Source of the DNA: G963677325 sp963677325
Lineage (GTDB): Bacteria > Bacteroidota > Bacteroidia > Bacteroidales > Prolixibacteraceae
Direction of reading: 5' to 3'
DNA length: 64,000 nt
NCBI GenBank assembly: GCA_963677325.2
Contig: CAXXGM010000007.1
Span: forward strand, 513,107-577,106
Part shown: piece after piece, positions 25,846 through 34,634 of the stretch
How positions within the stretch are numbered: the stretch's first letter is position 1
Layout: each line of letters opens with the position of its first letter
Made by a program: the position numbers and the translations under genes
Notes under the pieces: generated by a model
Told to the model about the DNA's origin: nothing
The model's input: only the letters and a program-made list of their open reading frames with translations
Databases searched by the model: none

Positions 25846-27060
25846 TTATTTTAAGTGTTTTTCCTGCCGGATTACTGATAACCGGTAACTTACGGCGGCA
25901 ACAATAAAATAAACAATCATCTGACCTGTAAGAAACAGAAGCTCCGGACGGACTGAGTCAATTGAAACACCCATGGTTCTTATACGGAGAAACGCCGGGA
26001 TCATCGAAGTACTTGGAAAGACATGTGCCAGTTTGTACAATAAAGGAGGAATGGAAGAAGAAGGCCATGACAGGCCGCTGACAAAAAGCACGATAGGGGA
26101 GATGAATACCATGGTCATTATGGAATGTTCTCTTCGTTGAAAAATCATTGAGATCGTAAGGCCGAGAAAAATAACCGAAAACAAATACGGGACCAGTAAA
26201 ATACAGACATCTGCAAAACTTCCTTTGTTTGGAAAACCAAACAATCGGACAAGATATACCAGGGTAAAAGCAAGATTGGCCAGGTAAATGATGAAATAGG
26301 CAGATGCTTTGCCGAAAACGATTGAAAACATCCCCTGTTTAACTTTTATTCCAGGTCTAATCTGCCGGTTGTTGCGCTTTTCCTTGCCAGCTCCTCCAAT
26401 CATTCCGATACCGATAAGCAGTGTCTGCTGAAGAATGATCAGGATCAGACCCGGCATTACATAGGATCCATACGAACCAGCAGGATTGTAGAGATTATAA
26501 AAGACAGACGGCATTGGATCCCGCTGCTGCATGGCCTGTTCCTCGCCACTTCCGGAAGCCATCAGTCTTTTGATCTCAACTCCGGCCGATAAAGTGCCGA
26601 CGGACTGAATGGTGCCGGTAAGTGTTTCTTTATAGACCAGGAAATAACTGGCATCACAATAAACGCTTACCGAGGCCTGGAAGCCCTTGAGCAATTCCTT
26701 TTCAAAACCTTCCGGAATCAGGATAATGCCTTTTGACTTTTCATCCCAAAAAAGTTGCCTGGCTTCGTGAAGACTGCCGGCTTTCTGAGCAACGGATATC
26801 TCTTTGGTTGCTCCCAGCATCCGGATCATCTGTCTGCTTGTTGAGGTATTGTCCAGGTCTACTATGGTAACCGGAATATCGCGTACTACATTGTTCATAT
26901 AGGCTATCGAATAGGCCAGAGGATAGGCAAAAACCGCTACCAGAAGAATAAGAATTGCACCTTTGTCTCTGAGAATGGTTTTTAACTCATCGACAAATGA
27001 AAACCAGGTCAGCTCTATTGCTGAAGAGATGTTGTTACTCAGGTGAATAGGGTTTTTCAT
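25846..27060 (-). CDS. ABC-2 type permease with large extracytoplasmic domain (YhhJ/YbhR-like)
   Basis: A 404-residue inner-membrane protein. One N-terminal TM (GAILILLVAVFAYPLAYSIAY) is followed by a ~150-residue extracytoplasmic domain (IPVTIVDLDNTSTSRQMIRML, KGIILIPEGFEKELLKG) and then five or six TM segments including VFSGLSWPSSSIPPLLYKLAHVFPSTSMI, typical of ABC2_membrane_3 proteins. It is the last of a TetR-TolC-HlyD-permease-permease operon. Such pairs normally need an ATPase subunit, but none is encoded here. Confidence 0.9.
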   Translation of the reverse strand: MKNPIHLSNNISSAIELTWFSFVDELKTILRDKGAILILLVAVFAYPLAYSIAYMNNVVRDIPVTIVDLDNTSTSRQMIRMLGATKEISVAQKAGSLHEARQLFWDEKSKGIILIPEGFEKELLKGFQASVSVYCDASYFLVYKETLTGTIQSVGTLSAGVEIKRLMASGSGEEQAMQQRDPMPSVFYNLYNPAGSYGSYVMPGLILIILQQTLLIGIGMIGGAGKEKRNNRQIRPGIKVKQGMFSIVFGKASAYFIIYLANLAFTLVYLVRLFGFPNKGSFADVCILLVPYLFSVIFLGLTISMIFQRREHSIMTMVFISPIVLFVSGLSWPSSSIPPLLYKLAHVFPSTSMIPAFLRIRTMGVSIDSVRPELLFLTGQMIVYFIVAAVSYRLSVIRQEKHLK

Positions 27061-27147
27061 TTATGTTTGATATACATTTATACATTCTCTCTACTAAGGT
27101 GATTAAGGTCACTGTTTGCTGTTTGACTTTTTACACTTCCCTTTTTT

Positions 27148-28332
27148 TCATTCCCGGTACCAGTATCTGGGATGTGATAATTTTCTTTTGATTCCCGGGA
27201 AAGCCATTGCTCCCAATATGATAAAGGGAAGGAAAGCCAGGAAGGGAATAATAACCTCCCTCAAAGGTTCGCCTCTCATGGTCTGGCTCAGAAATATCCG
27301 AAGCCAGAACGTGTAGGGAAAAATCAGTGCAAACAGTTTTGCAATCAATGGCATGGCTATCGCGGGAAACGTGAGCCCTGAGAAGGAGAGGGCCATCATG
27401 GTATAAGCACTTCCCAACGACAGGGATAACCGCAGATTGGCTGTGAGCTTTAAAAAAAGAATGGCCATCATTTGATAGGAGATGATGAGTAAGATCTCTG
27501 ACAGAAGGATCGCAGATAAACTTCCGTGCACCGGCGTTCCCAGGGTCCTTATCAGCAAGATATTCATGACCATCATATCCACAAAAAATAACAGCGTATA
27601 TGGAAGCATCTTACCGGCTAAAGCTATTGTAACATTATTGTTGGCCATTTTGATCAGTTCGCCGGCCGTCCCTTCTTTAAATTCCATGCCCAGCGCATAG
27701 ACAGACCCCAGGAAAATAAAAACAACAGCCAACAACGGCAGCAGTCCCAATACCAGAAAATAGGAATAATTCCCGAAAGGATTAAAAAGCAAATGGGTGT
27801 TTACTTTTACAGGCCTCGCTTTTTCAACTGCCTGCTCCGGAGTCTGTCCTTTTTTTATGGCAACCTGAACCTTTACTCCTGCAGAAATAGTTGAAAGAGT
27901 GGAATACAGTCCTGATTTTAAGGCCCCGCCTTTAACCACATTTGTATTGTTGATGTAAACCGCGATCTCCTCTGCACTGTTATTCATCACTTTGCGCTCC
28001 AGATCCGGGGGCAAAACAATAATGGCATCAATGATCCCTTTATCCATCAGTTCTTTTGCTTCAGCAATTGAGTTGAGCCGGTTTACTATCTTGCAGACCG
28101 GGGCAGCATCGACCAGCCGGGCAACTCTCGATGAGAAAGCTGAATGGTCCATGTCGACCACTGCTATTGGGAGGTCTCTGACGACTCCGGCTGAGAAGAG
28201 CCATATAATGACCCAAAAAGTCAGTACGGGTGCAATCATCGTTGTAAAGATCAACACCCAGCTGTTGGCTATCCGTCCCGTTTCGCGCCTTATTACCCTA
28301 ACAAGAGCTGTATTTATTAATTTAGTCAGCAT
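27148..28332 (-). CDS. ABC-2 type permease with large extracytoplasmic domain (YbhS/YhhJ-like)
   Basis: A 394-residue paralogue of the next gene in the operon. It has the same plan: an N-terminal TM (TTMIAPVLTFWVIIWLFSAG), an extracytoplasmic domain beginning LPIAVVDMDHSAFSSRVARLVDAAP, and a C-terminal TM bundle with the LTFPAIAMPLIAKLFALIFPYTFWLRIFLSQ region. It likely forms a heterodimer with the other permease. It begins 2 nt from the stop of the HlyD gene, which indicates tight translational coupling. Confidence 0.9.
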   Translation of the reverse strand: MLTKLINTALVRVIRRETGRIANSWVLIFTTMIAPVLTFWVIIWLFSAGVVRDLPIAVVDMDHSAFSSRVARLVDAAPVCKIVNRLNSIAEAKELMDKGIIDAIIVLPPDLERKVMNNSAEEIAVYINNTNVVKGGALKSGLYSTLSTISAGVKVQVAIKKGQTPEQAVEKARPVKVNTHLLFNPFGNYSYFLVLGLLPLLAVVFIFLGSVYALGMEFKEGTAGELIKMANNNVTIALAGKMLPYTLLFFVDMMVMNILLIRTLGTPVHGSLSAILLSEILLIISYQMMAILFLKLTANLRLSLSLGSAYTMMALSFSGLTFPAIAMPLIAKLFALIFPYTFWLRIFLSQTMRGEPLREVIIPFLAFLPFIILGAMAFPGIKRKLSHPRYWYRE

Positions 28333-28334
28333 CT

Positions 28335-29339
28335 TTATTTTTGAGCCTGCTTCTTAACCTCATCCCAATTTACCAGGGCACTCATTCCGGGTCTTAGTCC
28401 TTCAGCCTTATCAACCGGGACAGCATGAACTTCAAATGTCTTCGTGTCGAAATCTCCTGAAGTTTTGGTTGCATTCCATGTGGCAAATTCTCCGAGTGAA
28501 TTGATGTAAGTAACTTTTAACATTATTTCCTTCATCCCAAGAGCCGGGAATCTGGCCTTAAAAGTGGAGCCTTTGCGAATGGAGGAAAGTAAATCTTCCC
28601 GCAGATTGAAGGTTACCCAGACATCGTCCAAATCAATGATGGTAACCACGGGGTAACCTGCCGGAACAAGTTCCCCCCGCTCAGCAATGATGTTGGCAAT
28701 TTCGCCTTTGATGGGTGCGGAAATCCTGGTTTCATTAAGATAGGAATTCACTTCGGTTAAAACTCCTTCAGCTTGCAGTAAAAGAGCCCCGGCTGATTCT
28801 TTATCTTCATAACGTGCACCGTTCTTTGCCTTCTCATACAAAGATCTGGCGGCCTTTTCTGTCTCCAGGGCTGCTTTTTTACGGGTTTCCGCTTCATCTT
28901 TTTGTTGTTCGGCCACTACTCCTGATTTATAGAGATTTTCTATTCGCTGGTAGGTCTTCTGTGCGAATTCAGCAGCAGCCAATGCAGTTTGCCATGAATT
29001 GAAGGCGGCTTGAACATCTTCCTTCTGCGCTCCGTTATAAGCTTTTTCTTTTTGGGCGCCTGCGGCCTTTCTGACTGCGGAGGCCTGTAGATATTTTGCA
29101 TCCAGTTCAGGGCTGCTAACGGTAAAAAGGAGCTTTCCTGCCTGAACGTCATCTCCTTTGTGCACCAAAAGGCTGTCAATTCTTCCAATCAATTTTGAGG
29201 CAACCTTTACCTGGGTGGCCTCGACTTCTCCCTGAACCTCAAGTGGAATGGGGCGGGCTACAATCCATATGGCATATCCGATAAAAACAATCATTGCAAG
29301 AATTGCAGCTGCAATGAGGAAACTTTTTTTCTTGTTCAT
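28335..29339 (-). CDS. HlyD-family secretion/adaptor protein
   Basis: A 334-residue membrane-anchored adaptor (single TM at about 5-27). The lipoyl halves (VHKGDDVQAGKLLFTVSSPEL and TRISAPIKGEIANIIAERGELV) bracket a long helical hairpin (about 80-190). The barrel domain has VTIIDLDDVWVTFNLREDL. It links the two ABC-2 permeases to the TolC protein of the same operon, as in the YbhG/YhiI class. Confidence 0.93.
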   Translation of the reverse strand: MNKKKSFLIAAAILAMIVFIGYAIWIVARPIPLEVQGEVEATQVKVASKLIGRIDSLLVHKGDDVQAGKLLFTVSSPELDAKYLQASAVRKAAGAQKEKAYNGAQKEDVQAAFNSWQTALAAAEFAQKTYQRIENLYKSGVVAEQQKDEAETRKKAALETEKAARSLYEKAKNGARYEDKESAGALLLQAEGVLTEVNSYLNETRISAPIKGEIANIIAERGELVPAGYPVVTIIDLDDVWVTFNLREDLLSSIRKGSTFKARFPALGMKEIMLKVTYINSLGEFATWNATKTSGDFDTKTFEVHAVPVDKAEGLRPGMSALVNWDEVKKQAQK

Positions 29340-29357
29340 AAATTTATTGTATCGTTG

Positions 29358-30875
29358 TTAATATCTTCCCTGTTTTGCTTCCGGGTGGTTCAGGTAACTG
29401 ACATATTGGTCTGACAATCCGGAGTAATAGAGCAGTTTTGACAAGGCTACATCCCATGCATAAATAGCCTGTAACCGTTCTATTTTTACTTTGGCTACGG
29501 CAAGATTTGCGTCAGAAACCTGGGTCGTTGTGGCCATCCCTTCCGTAAAGGCTTTTTCTCTGGCCCGTAAATATTCCAGAGTAAATTCCATGGCTGCATC
29601 CAATTCGTTTATTTGTTCAAGATTCATGTTTAACTCCTGATAGTATTTATTAATGGCAGAATAAATATCCGATTCTGCTTTTGCATAAAAATCTTCAGCT
29701 TGCAACTCCTGGTACTTTGCACCTTTGACTTTGCTGCTACGGGCGCTGCCGTCGAACAGACTCCATTGTAATCCTACACCAAACAGATAATCAGGAAGAT
29801 ATGGCGACAGATCCTTGTTGACAATGTCATATGTTCCAGTGGCTGCAATTGTGGGAAGATAGGCCGATTTTTCCGCTTTTGTGCCCTGCTGGGCAAGCTC
29901 TTTTTTCTTGTTGACCTGTTTGAGTAATGGGCTGTTCTCCAGGGCTTTTTGCTTATAAAAATCTAATGCTGCGATCTTATCGAGATAGAAGAGCGCTGAT
30001 ATGGGATTAATCCTGATTTCTTTTTCCTCTGCTACGGTATTTAAAACCGCCTCGTTTAGTATTTCTACCTGACGTTCGGATTTCTTCAGCTCGCGGTCGG
30101 CATCGGAATAATAAACTTTCGCATTTAAAACCTCGACCTGGGCAATCATCCCCTGGCTGGCCAATTTCTGCGCGTCTTCAAAATGCTTTTGCATGCCGGT
30201 TTTTACCTCATTGCGAACTTTGACTACCTGGTTGGCCAGAATTAAACCGAAATAACGTTCGACTAATTCGCAGGAAAGTTCATTCGACTTTTGAATAGTT
30301 TCTATTTCAGATTCTTCTAATTTAATTCTGGCTGCATTATTGGCCGCATTGATTTTTCCACCCGTATAAATTGGCAGGACAAATCCGGCATTTACTGTTC
30401 CGAACTTTTTGTTCTGAATGGTTTGTATCCACTGGGCGTTATTAACAGACTCAAGGCCTTCCAGCATTTTACCGCGCACAATGGTAGTTGAAATGTCATC
30501 TGGCAGATAAGGCATTACCCCCCTGGTAGCCGGATCAGGATTTGGAACTCCGCCAAATTTTCCATAGTTGCCAAGGGCCTTGTAAAGGGGTGTTATTGCA
30601 TCACGGACGGGGGTGAGATCGAGTTCAAGATTGTCGGCCATATAAACATAGGAAGCACTCAATGATAGTTTCGGAAGATGCAGTCCTTTGGCTGCTTTCA
30701 TCTCCTGCTCCATCTGAAGGGTTTTATTATTGTATTGTTTGATGAGGTGGTTTTTATGAAGAGTGAGGTCCAGCGCTTCTTCAAAGGTGAGATTCTTTAA
30801 ATCTGCCGGGACACTCTGTCCCCACAAAGCAATTCCTTTTATTAAAAAAACGGCTATCAGTAAATTAGTTTTCAT
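29358..30875 (-). CDS. TolC-family outer-membrane efflux protein
   Basis: A 505-residue channel protein with a Sec signal ending near ALWGQS. Two OEP repeats are visible: LTFEEALDLTLHKNHLIKQYNNK (about 28-50) and the second around YLPTIAATGTYDI (about 340-352), with long helices between. It is the second gene of the TetR-led operon, so it would be the outer-membrane exit duct for the HlyD/ABC-2 exporter. Confidence 0.93.
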   Translation of the reverse strand: MKTNLLIAVFLIKGIALWGQSVPADLKNLTFEEALDLTLHKNHLIKQYNNKTLQMEQEMKAAKGLHLPKLSLSASYVYMADNLELDLTPVRDAITPLYKALGNYGKFGGVPNPDPATRGVMPYLPDDISTTIVRGKMLEGLESVNNAQWIQTIQNKKFGTVNAGFVLPIYTGGKINAANNAARIKLEESEIETIQKSNELSCELVERYFGLILANQVVKVRNEVKTGMQKHFEDAQKLASQGMIAQVEVLNAKVYYSDADRELKKSERQVEILNEAVLNTVAEEKEIRINPISALFYLDKIAALDFYKQKALENSPLLKQVNKKKELAQQGTKAEKSAYLPTIAATGTYDIVNKDLSPYLPDYLFGVGLQWSLFDGSARSSKVKGAKYQELQAEDFYAKAESDIYSAINKYYQELNMNLEQINELDAAMEFTLEYLRAREKAFTEGMATTTQVSDANLAVAKVKIERLQAIYAWDVALSKLLYYSGLSDQYVSYLNHPEAKQGRY

Positions 30876-30889
30876 TCTTCAACTATTTT

Positions 30890-31501
30890 TTATTTTAAGG
30901 CATTGATTGAAAATTCTATAACCCTTTTTTGGTCTTTTTCTGTCCATCCGGTTTTCCCGAAGAATCCTTTTATCCTTAAATTTATGTATTCGATCGGATA
31001 AATTATGCTCATTCCATAAGCCTCTTCGGGTGAAATATTTTTGCTCACTTCGCCATTCCTGATCCCAAGACTTATGACTCTTTCACAAAGATTTTTGATA
31101 ACCCTCCGCTGTTCCTCTGATACCGGAAAATTATAATCATGCATCAAAACATGCATGAACTTGATTTCCTCCGGAGAATCTTTAGCTATTTTAAAAATAA
31201 CACTGATCAATTGACCGATCACTTCCTCTACACTGTCGAAGGAATCGAGCAGGTATTCCAGCCTTTCGATGATTTGGGCCACCTTCGAATAGAGAAGTTC
31301 AGTTACGAGCTCCTGTTTGCCGGAGTAAAAACGATAAAGATACCCTTCGGCTACACCAGCCCTGGCGGCAATTGAAGAAATGGCTGCCCCGCCGTAACCA
31401 TTTTGAACAACTAATTCTATGGTTGCCTCCCTGATCCGCTGAATTTTTCCTTCATCAATTAATCGTGCCATTAAATTTTGTATTAATGAATGATTATTCA
31501 T
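30890..31501 (-). CDS. TetR/AcrR-family transcriptional regulator
   Basis: A 203-residue regulator. The N-terminal helix-turn-helix (IREATIELVVQNGYGGAAISSIAARAGVAEGYLYRFYSGKQELV, about 18-61) is a good TetR domain, followed by an all-helical ligand and dimer domain. It is the first gene of the efflux operon (15-nt gap to tolC), so it very likely represses its own operon and responds to an exported compound. A short near-palindrome (GAATGATTATTCATTC) overlaps the start at about 31487-31502 and may be its operator. Confidence 0.92.
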   Translation of the reverse strand: MNNHSLIQNLMARLIDEGKIQRIREATIELVVQNGYGGAAISSIAARAGVAEGYLYRFYSGKQELVTELLYSKVAQIIERLEYLLDSFDSVEEVIGQLISVIFKIAKDSPEEIKFMHVLMHDYNFPVSEEQRRVIKNLCERVISLGIRNGEVSKNISPEEAYGMSIIYPIEYINLRIKGFFGKTGWTEKDQKRVIEFSINALK

Positions 31502-31502
31502 T
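31487..31502. promoter_or_regulatory. Candidate TetR operator overlapping the start of its own gene
   Basis: GAATGATTATTCATTC is an imperfect 16-bp palindrome (14 of 16 positions symmetric) lying exactly over the start codon region of the TetR-family gene. Autoregulation is typical for this family. The assignment is an inference. Confidence 0.4.
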
Positions 31503-31579
31503 CATATTTCGGCACGAAAGTATAAAATCCATTTTGATAAAAAAATAAATAAGGGAAGATTTTTAATGTTTATAAAATA

Positions 31580-31740
31580 GAACCCAGATGACGCAGATAA
31601 AGCAGATGAATGCAGGCAGGAGTGAAGGATATTTAATGAATGATAGAGACATACGACGTGCGTCTCTGCAAAATCACCCGGTCATTATAATAAAGGAACC
31701 GCTAAAATCCTCCTGATCCGCGTCATCTGCGGTCTGAATG
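31580..31740. repeat. Dispersed GATGACGCRGAT-type inverted repeat
   Basis: The left arm CCCAGATGACGCAGAT and the right arm ATCCGCGTCATCTGCGG are near-complementary. The middle has a GAGACATACGACGTGCGTCTC hairpin. Related GATGACRCGGATG sequences occur near 38.62 kb and 56.46 kb. No gene is seen in it. Confidence 0.55.
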
Positions 31741-31744
31741 CAAT

Positions 31745-32668
31745 TCAGTAGTCTTCGATCTTGTGTTTCAACGACTGGAATCCTTCACCCAATATTTCAC
31801 TGGCATTCATGATGGTAATAAAGGCATTGGGATCGATTTGGTTGATACGTTCCTCCAAGAGAGCCATTTCACGGCGTGAGACCACTGTGAATATGATGTT
31901 TTTCTCCGTATTGCTGAACATCCCCAGGCCTTTAAGATAGGTTCCGCCCCGTTCCAGTTCAGAAATTATGATTTCACGGATCTCCTCGTGTTTGTCTGAG
32001 ATGATAAACAGCGCTTTGTTGTAATTTTCCCCTTCAAGGATCATGTCAACGGCCCGGCCGGTAATGTATATGACGATCATGCTGTAAAGGGGAATCTGCC
32101 AGTCTCGAAAAGCAATCAGTCCTACCAGTACAATAGCCGTATCAACCCAGATCAACATCTGACCTATTGGGATGCGGGTGTATTTGGTAATGATCATGGC
32201 AATAATATCACTGCCGCCCGAAGTTGCCTTGGCCCTGAAGATAAATCCAAGTCCGATACCTGACAATACGCCGCCAAAAATACTGGAGAGCAGGACATCG
32301 TTCACAAGAGGTGCGTCACCCACTTCGCGCATCATGGTAATCGCATCCATGAAAACAGAGGAGGAAACGAAACCATAAATGGTTTTCACACCGAATCGCG
32401 GCCCGATCAGTTTGACTGCAAAATAAGTCAGGGGAATGTTGACGATCAGGTTAAACAACCCAATGGGAAAGCCACCGGGCCAGATCCCCGATTCCTTTGA
32501 AAAATAATAAAAGACAATGCCAAGTCCATAAACACCACCCGGGACGATCTTGTGAGGAGTAATAAAGAAGACGTATCCGATAGCCATCACAAGCGAACCA
32601 AGGGTAATCATCCCATAATCCAGAAACCATCGTTTCGGGAGTCGTTTTTTCTTCTCATTTAATCCCAT
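31745..32668 (-). CDS. YitT-family membrane protein (DUF161/DUF2179)
   Basis: A 307-residue protein. Residues about 12-210 hold five or six TM segments (MITLGSLVMAIGYVFFITPHKIVPGGVYGLG, FRAKATSGGSDIIAMIITKY). The C-terminal DUF2179 domain (about 215-300) contains RGGTYLKGLGMFSNTEKNIIFTVVSRREMALL. The family is common in Bacteroidota and Firmicutes; the transported substrate is unknown. It is a single gene flanked by repeat DNA. Confidence 0.9.
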   Translation of the reverse strand: MGLNEKKKRLPKRWFLDYGMITLGSLVMAIGYVFFITPHKIVPGGVYGLGIVFYYFSKESGIWPGGFPIGLFNLIVNIPLTYFAVKLIGPRFGVKTIYGFVSSSVFMDAITMMREVGDAPLVNDVLLSSIFGGVLSGIGLGFIFRAKATSGGSDIIAMIITKYTRIPIGQMLIWVDTAIVLVGLIAFRDWQIPLYSMIVIYITGRAVDMILEGENYNKALFIISDKHEEIREIIISELERGGTYLKGLGMFSNTEKNIIFTVVSRREMALLEERINQIDPNAFITIMNASEILGEGFQSLKHKIEDY

Positions 32669-33258
32669 GACGCCTGAGATTTTTTTCTTAAAAATATAAA
32701 AAAATTATGATTAAGTGAAAAAAGGTTTTAAATCGATAAATAGACCAATGAGAACCCGGCAACAAATATAATCGTCTATTGTTATTTTAATCATCATTGG
32801 TGATTGCGGGATGATCAATTTGTAGAAACCCTGATGTAAGAATTCCAGCGCCCTTTTCCCTGTTCAGGTTTCTATGAGCCCTGAGTCTTTAGTCTCCGGG
32901 TTTCAGCCTTAGTAAACTGAACGGGAAAATCTATTACAGAATTTGGGATTCATCCAATTTATTAAAAACAGCCTATGAGACAAAAATGAAAAACGGAGTG
33001 TGATCTGAACCGGATGGCGTGATTGATCAGAAGTAATCCCTGCAGAACCGGGGATTACTGTATTGTAAATGGGATTCTGGTTAAAAATTAAGAAATTCAG
33101 TTATTTGATGCCAGTCGAAATTTATAGCAAACAGATCATGGGTAATGGCGGCTATTTTTCAAGGGAAACGACATCAAAATATTAGTTCAAAATATTTTAG
33201 ACAGAAGATGAGTCGAATTCTAAATAACTTTTTATATTTGCCTGCATATTTTATCTAT
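32669..33258. other. Divergent intergenic region
   Basis: It holds a possible hairpin AGTAATCCC/GGGATTACT near 33031-33059 and otherwise AT-rich DNA. No coding sequence or repeat family is recognised. The plus strand must contain the PadR gene promoter. Confidence 0.45.
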
Positions 33259-33591
33259 ATGAAAGAAATTTCAAAAGAATTAATCGGTGCGTCTGCTTCT
33301 TCGATTATTTTATCTTTATTGCAGCAGGGCGACAGCTATGGATATGAGATTATCCAGAAAGTAAAAGAATATACCAGCGGAAAGATCAAGTGGAAGGAAG
33401 CCAGCATTTATCCGGTACTTAAAAAAATGGAAGCTGAAGGAATGATCAAATCATACTGGAAAATGGAAGAAGGCGAGCGCCCAAGGAAGTATTATTCCAT
33501 CCAGGATTCCGGAGTCCAGCAGCTTGAAGATAACAAGACCGAATGGAACATGGTACAATCCATATTTTCCAGACTCTGGAGTATCGGATGA
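33259..33591 (+). CDS. PadR-family transcriptional regulator
   Basis: A 110-residue winged-helix regulator, MKEISKELIGASASSIILSLLQQGDSYGYEIIQKV, with the PadR signature IKWKEASIYPVLKKMEAEGMIKSYWK and the wing ERPRKYYSI. The longer open frame starts at 33145, but the first 38 residues do not look PadR-like and the ATG at 33259 gives the normal length. PadR genes usually head a pair with a HAAS/DUF1700-type membrane protein. Here that protein may be the one at 39.5 kb, now separated by about 6 kb of inserted DNA (inference). Confidence 0.88.
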   Translation: MKEISKELIGASASSIILSLLQQGDSYGYEIIQKVKEYTSGKIKWKEASIYPVLKKMEAEGMIKSYWKMEEGERPRKYYSIQDSGVQQLEDNKTEWNMVQSIFSRLWSIG

Positions 33592-33873
33592 TTTGAGGTA
33601 TAAAAAATTGAGCAACTGGTTTCAATAATAAGACGGAAGCGGTTCCGTTTTTTGTTGAACAGATTTTCATTGATTAACTGTTTTTTCAATTAGTAATCAA
33701 AAGCTTCCTGTTATTTTGATGAAGAGTTTGTCCCATTTTGCGGTGAAGAACCAAATGAAATCCAACAAAAGGGCCCAGGTTTTCTCCTGATTGGTCACTT
33801 TATACCTAACGATACCAAGACTTTTTCCCGGTTTTTTTTATAAAACCAATTGTTTTCTCCCGGATTTTCACAA

Positions 33874-34009
33874 TTAAGTAATATCAGGAATATCATGCCG
33901 TATTATCAGGTTGAAGGAGTTTAGACTTTAGGCTGAAGGATCATAATGAGCTCTTTTACCTTTAGCCTAAACACCTATAGCCTGTAATCCTCATACGACA
34001 TTATTTTGA
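33874..34009. repeat. Palindromic TTTAGAC element, copy 2 (right end interrupted)
   Basis: It starts TAAGTAATATCAGGAATATC and runs through GGAGTTTAGACTTTAGGCTG to ACGACATTATTTT. It then breaks off where the ATGAATATCCG element begins, whereas the other copies continue to a CCAATTACTT end. Confidence 0.65.
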
Positions 34010-34187
34010 ATGAATATCCGTTTGCTTTCCTAATTGAGATTTCTCTTTGTCAAATGTTGTCATTTATGGTCATTTGATTGTCATTAATTGTTTTTTACTT
34101 CGCAATGACCATTAATGACCATAAATGACCATAAATGACCATAAATGACACAATCTATAAACATTAGGCAACATACCGGATACTCAT
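34010..34187. repeat. MITE-like element with ATGARTATCCG ends, copy 2
   Basis: The ends are ATGAATATCCG and CCGGATACTCAT. The centre has four tandem GACCATAAAT-type decamers (about 34105-34148). Its left 90 bp closely match the reverse complement of the right end of the element at 24.5 kb. Confidence 0.75.
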
Positions 34188-34380
34188 TTTATTTTATCTC
34201 AATTAGTTATCATCCCCGAATCTTTTATAGAAAAAGAATCAGATTGATCCTGTTTATCCCTTTAGACACCTGATATTTCACAACCAACTTCTATCCTTGA
34301 TTGGAAATATTCAGCAAGAGGAATATTGATAAATAAAATATATTAAATTGCGTTGTTTTTTTTTAAACCTAATCTAATTA

Positions 34381-34528
34381 TAAGTAATGCCAAGAATATA
34401 ATGTCGTATTTTTAGGCTGAAGGAGTTTAGACTTTAGGCTTTAGACTGAAGGATCATAATTACCTCTTTTACCTTTAGCCTAAACACCTATAAGCCTCAT
34501 ATGACATTATTTTATTCCAATTACTTAG
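34381..34528. repeat. Palindromic TTTAGAC element, copy 3
   Basis: A complete copy with ends TAAGTAAT...ATAATGTCGTAT and ATATGACATTAT...CCAATTACTTA as imperfect inverted repeats. The interior has TTTAGACTTTAGGC and its inverse TTTAGCCTAAA. Confidence 0.7.
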
Positions 34529-34634
34529 AAATGAGATTCTATCTATTTTTTTCATGATTCCTGAAAAAAACTGCTTCTGAAAGGATTTTTTCCGGCACGA
34601 TTTATGCAAGATATTTTTTAACAAAATTTATCCT

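Larger units (their letters stand above)
33592..34634. other. Repeat-rich intergenic region upstream of the 961-aa gene
   Basis: Over 1 kb without a supported gene. It contains two TTTAGAC palindromic elements (33874-34009, 34381-34528) and one ATGARTATCCG element (34010-34187), the last apparently inserted in the right end of the first. The remaining DNA is AT-rich and featureless. Confidence 0.6.
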
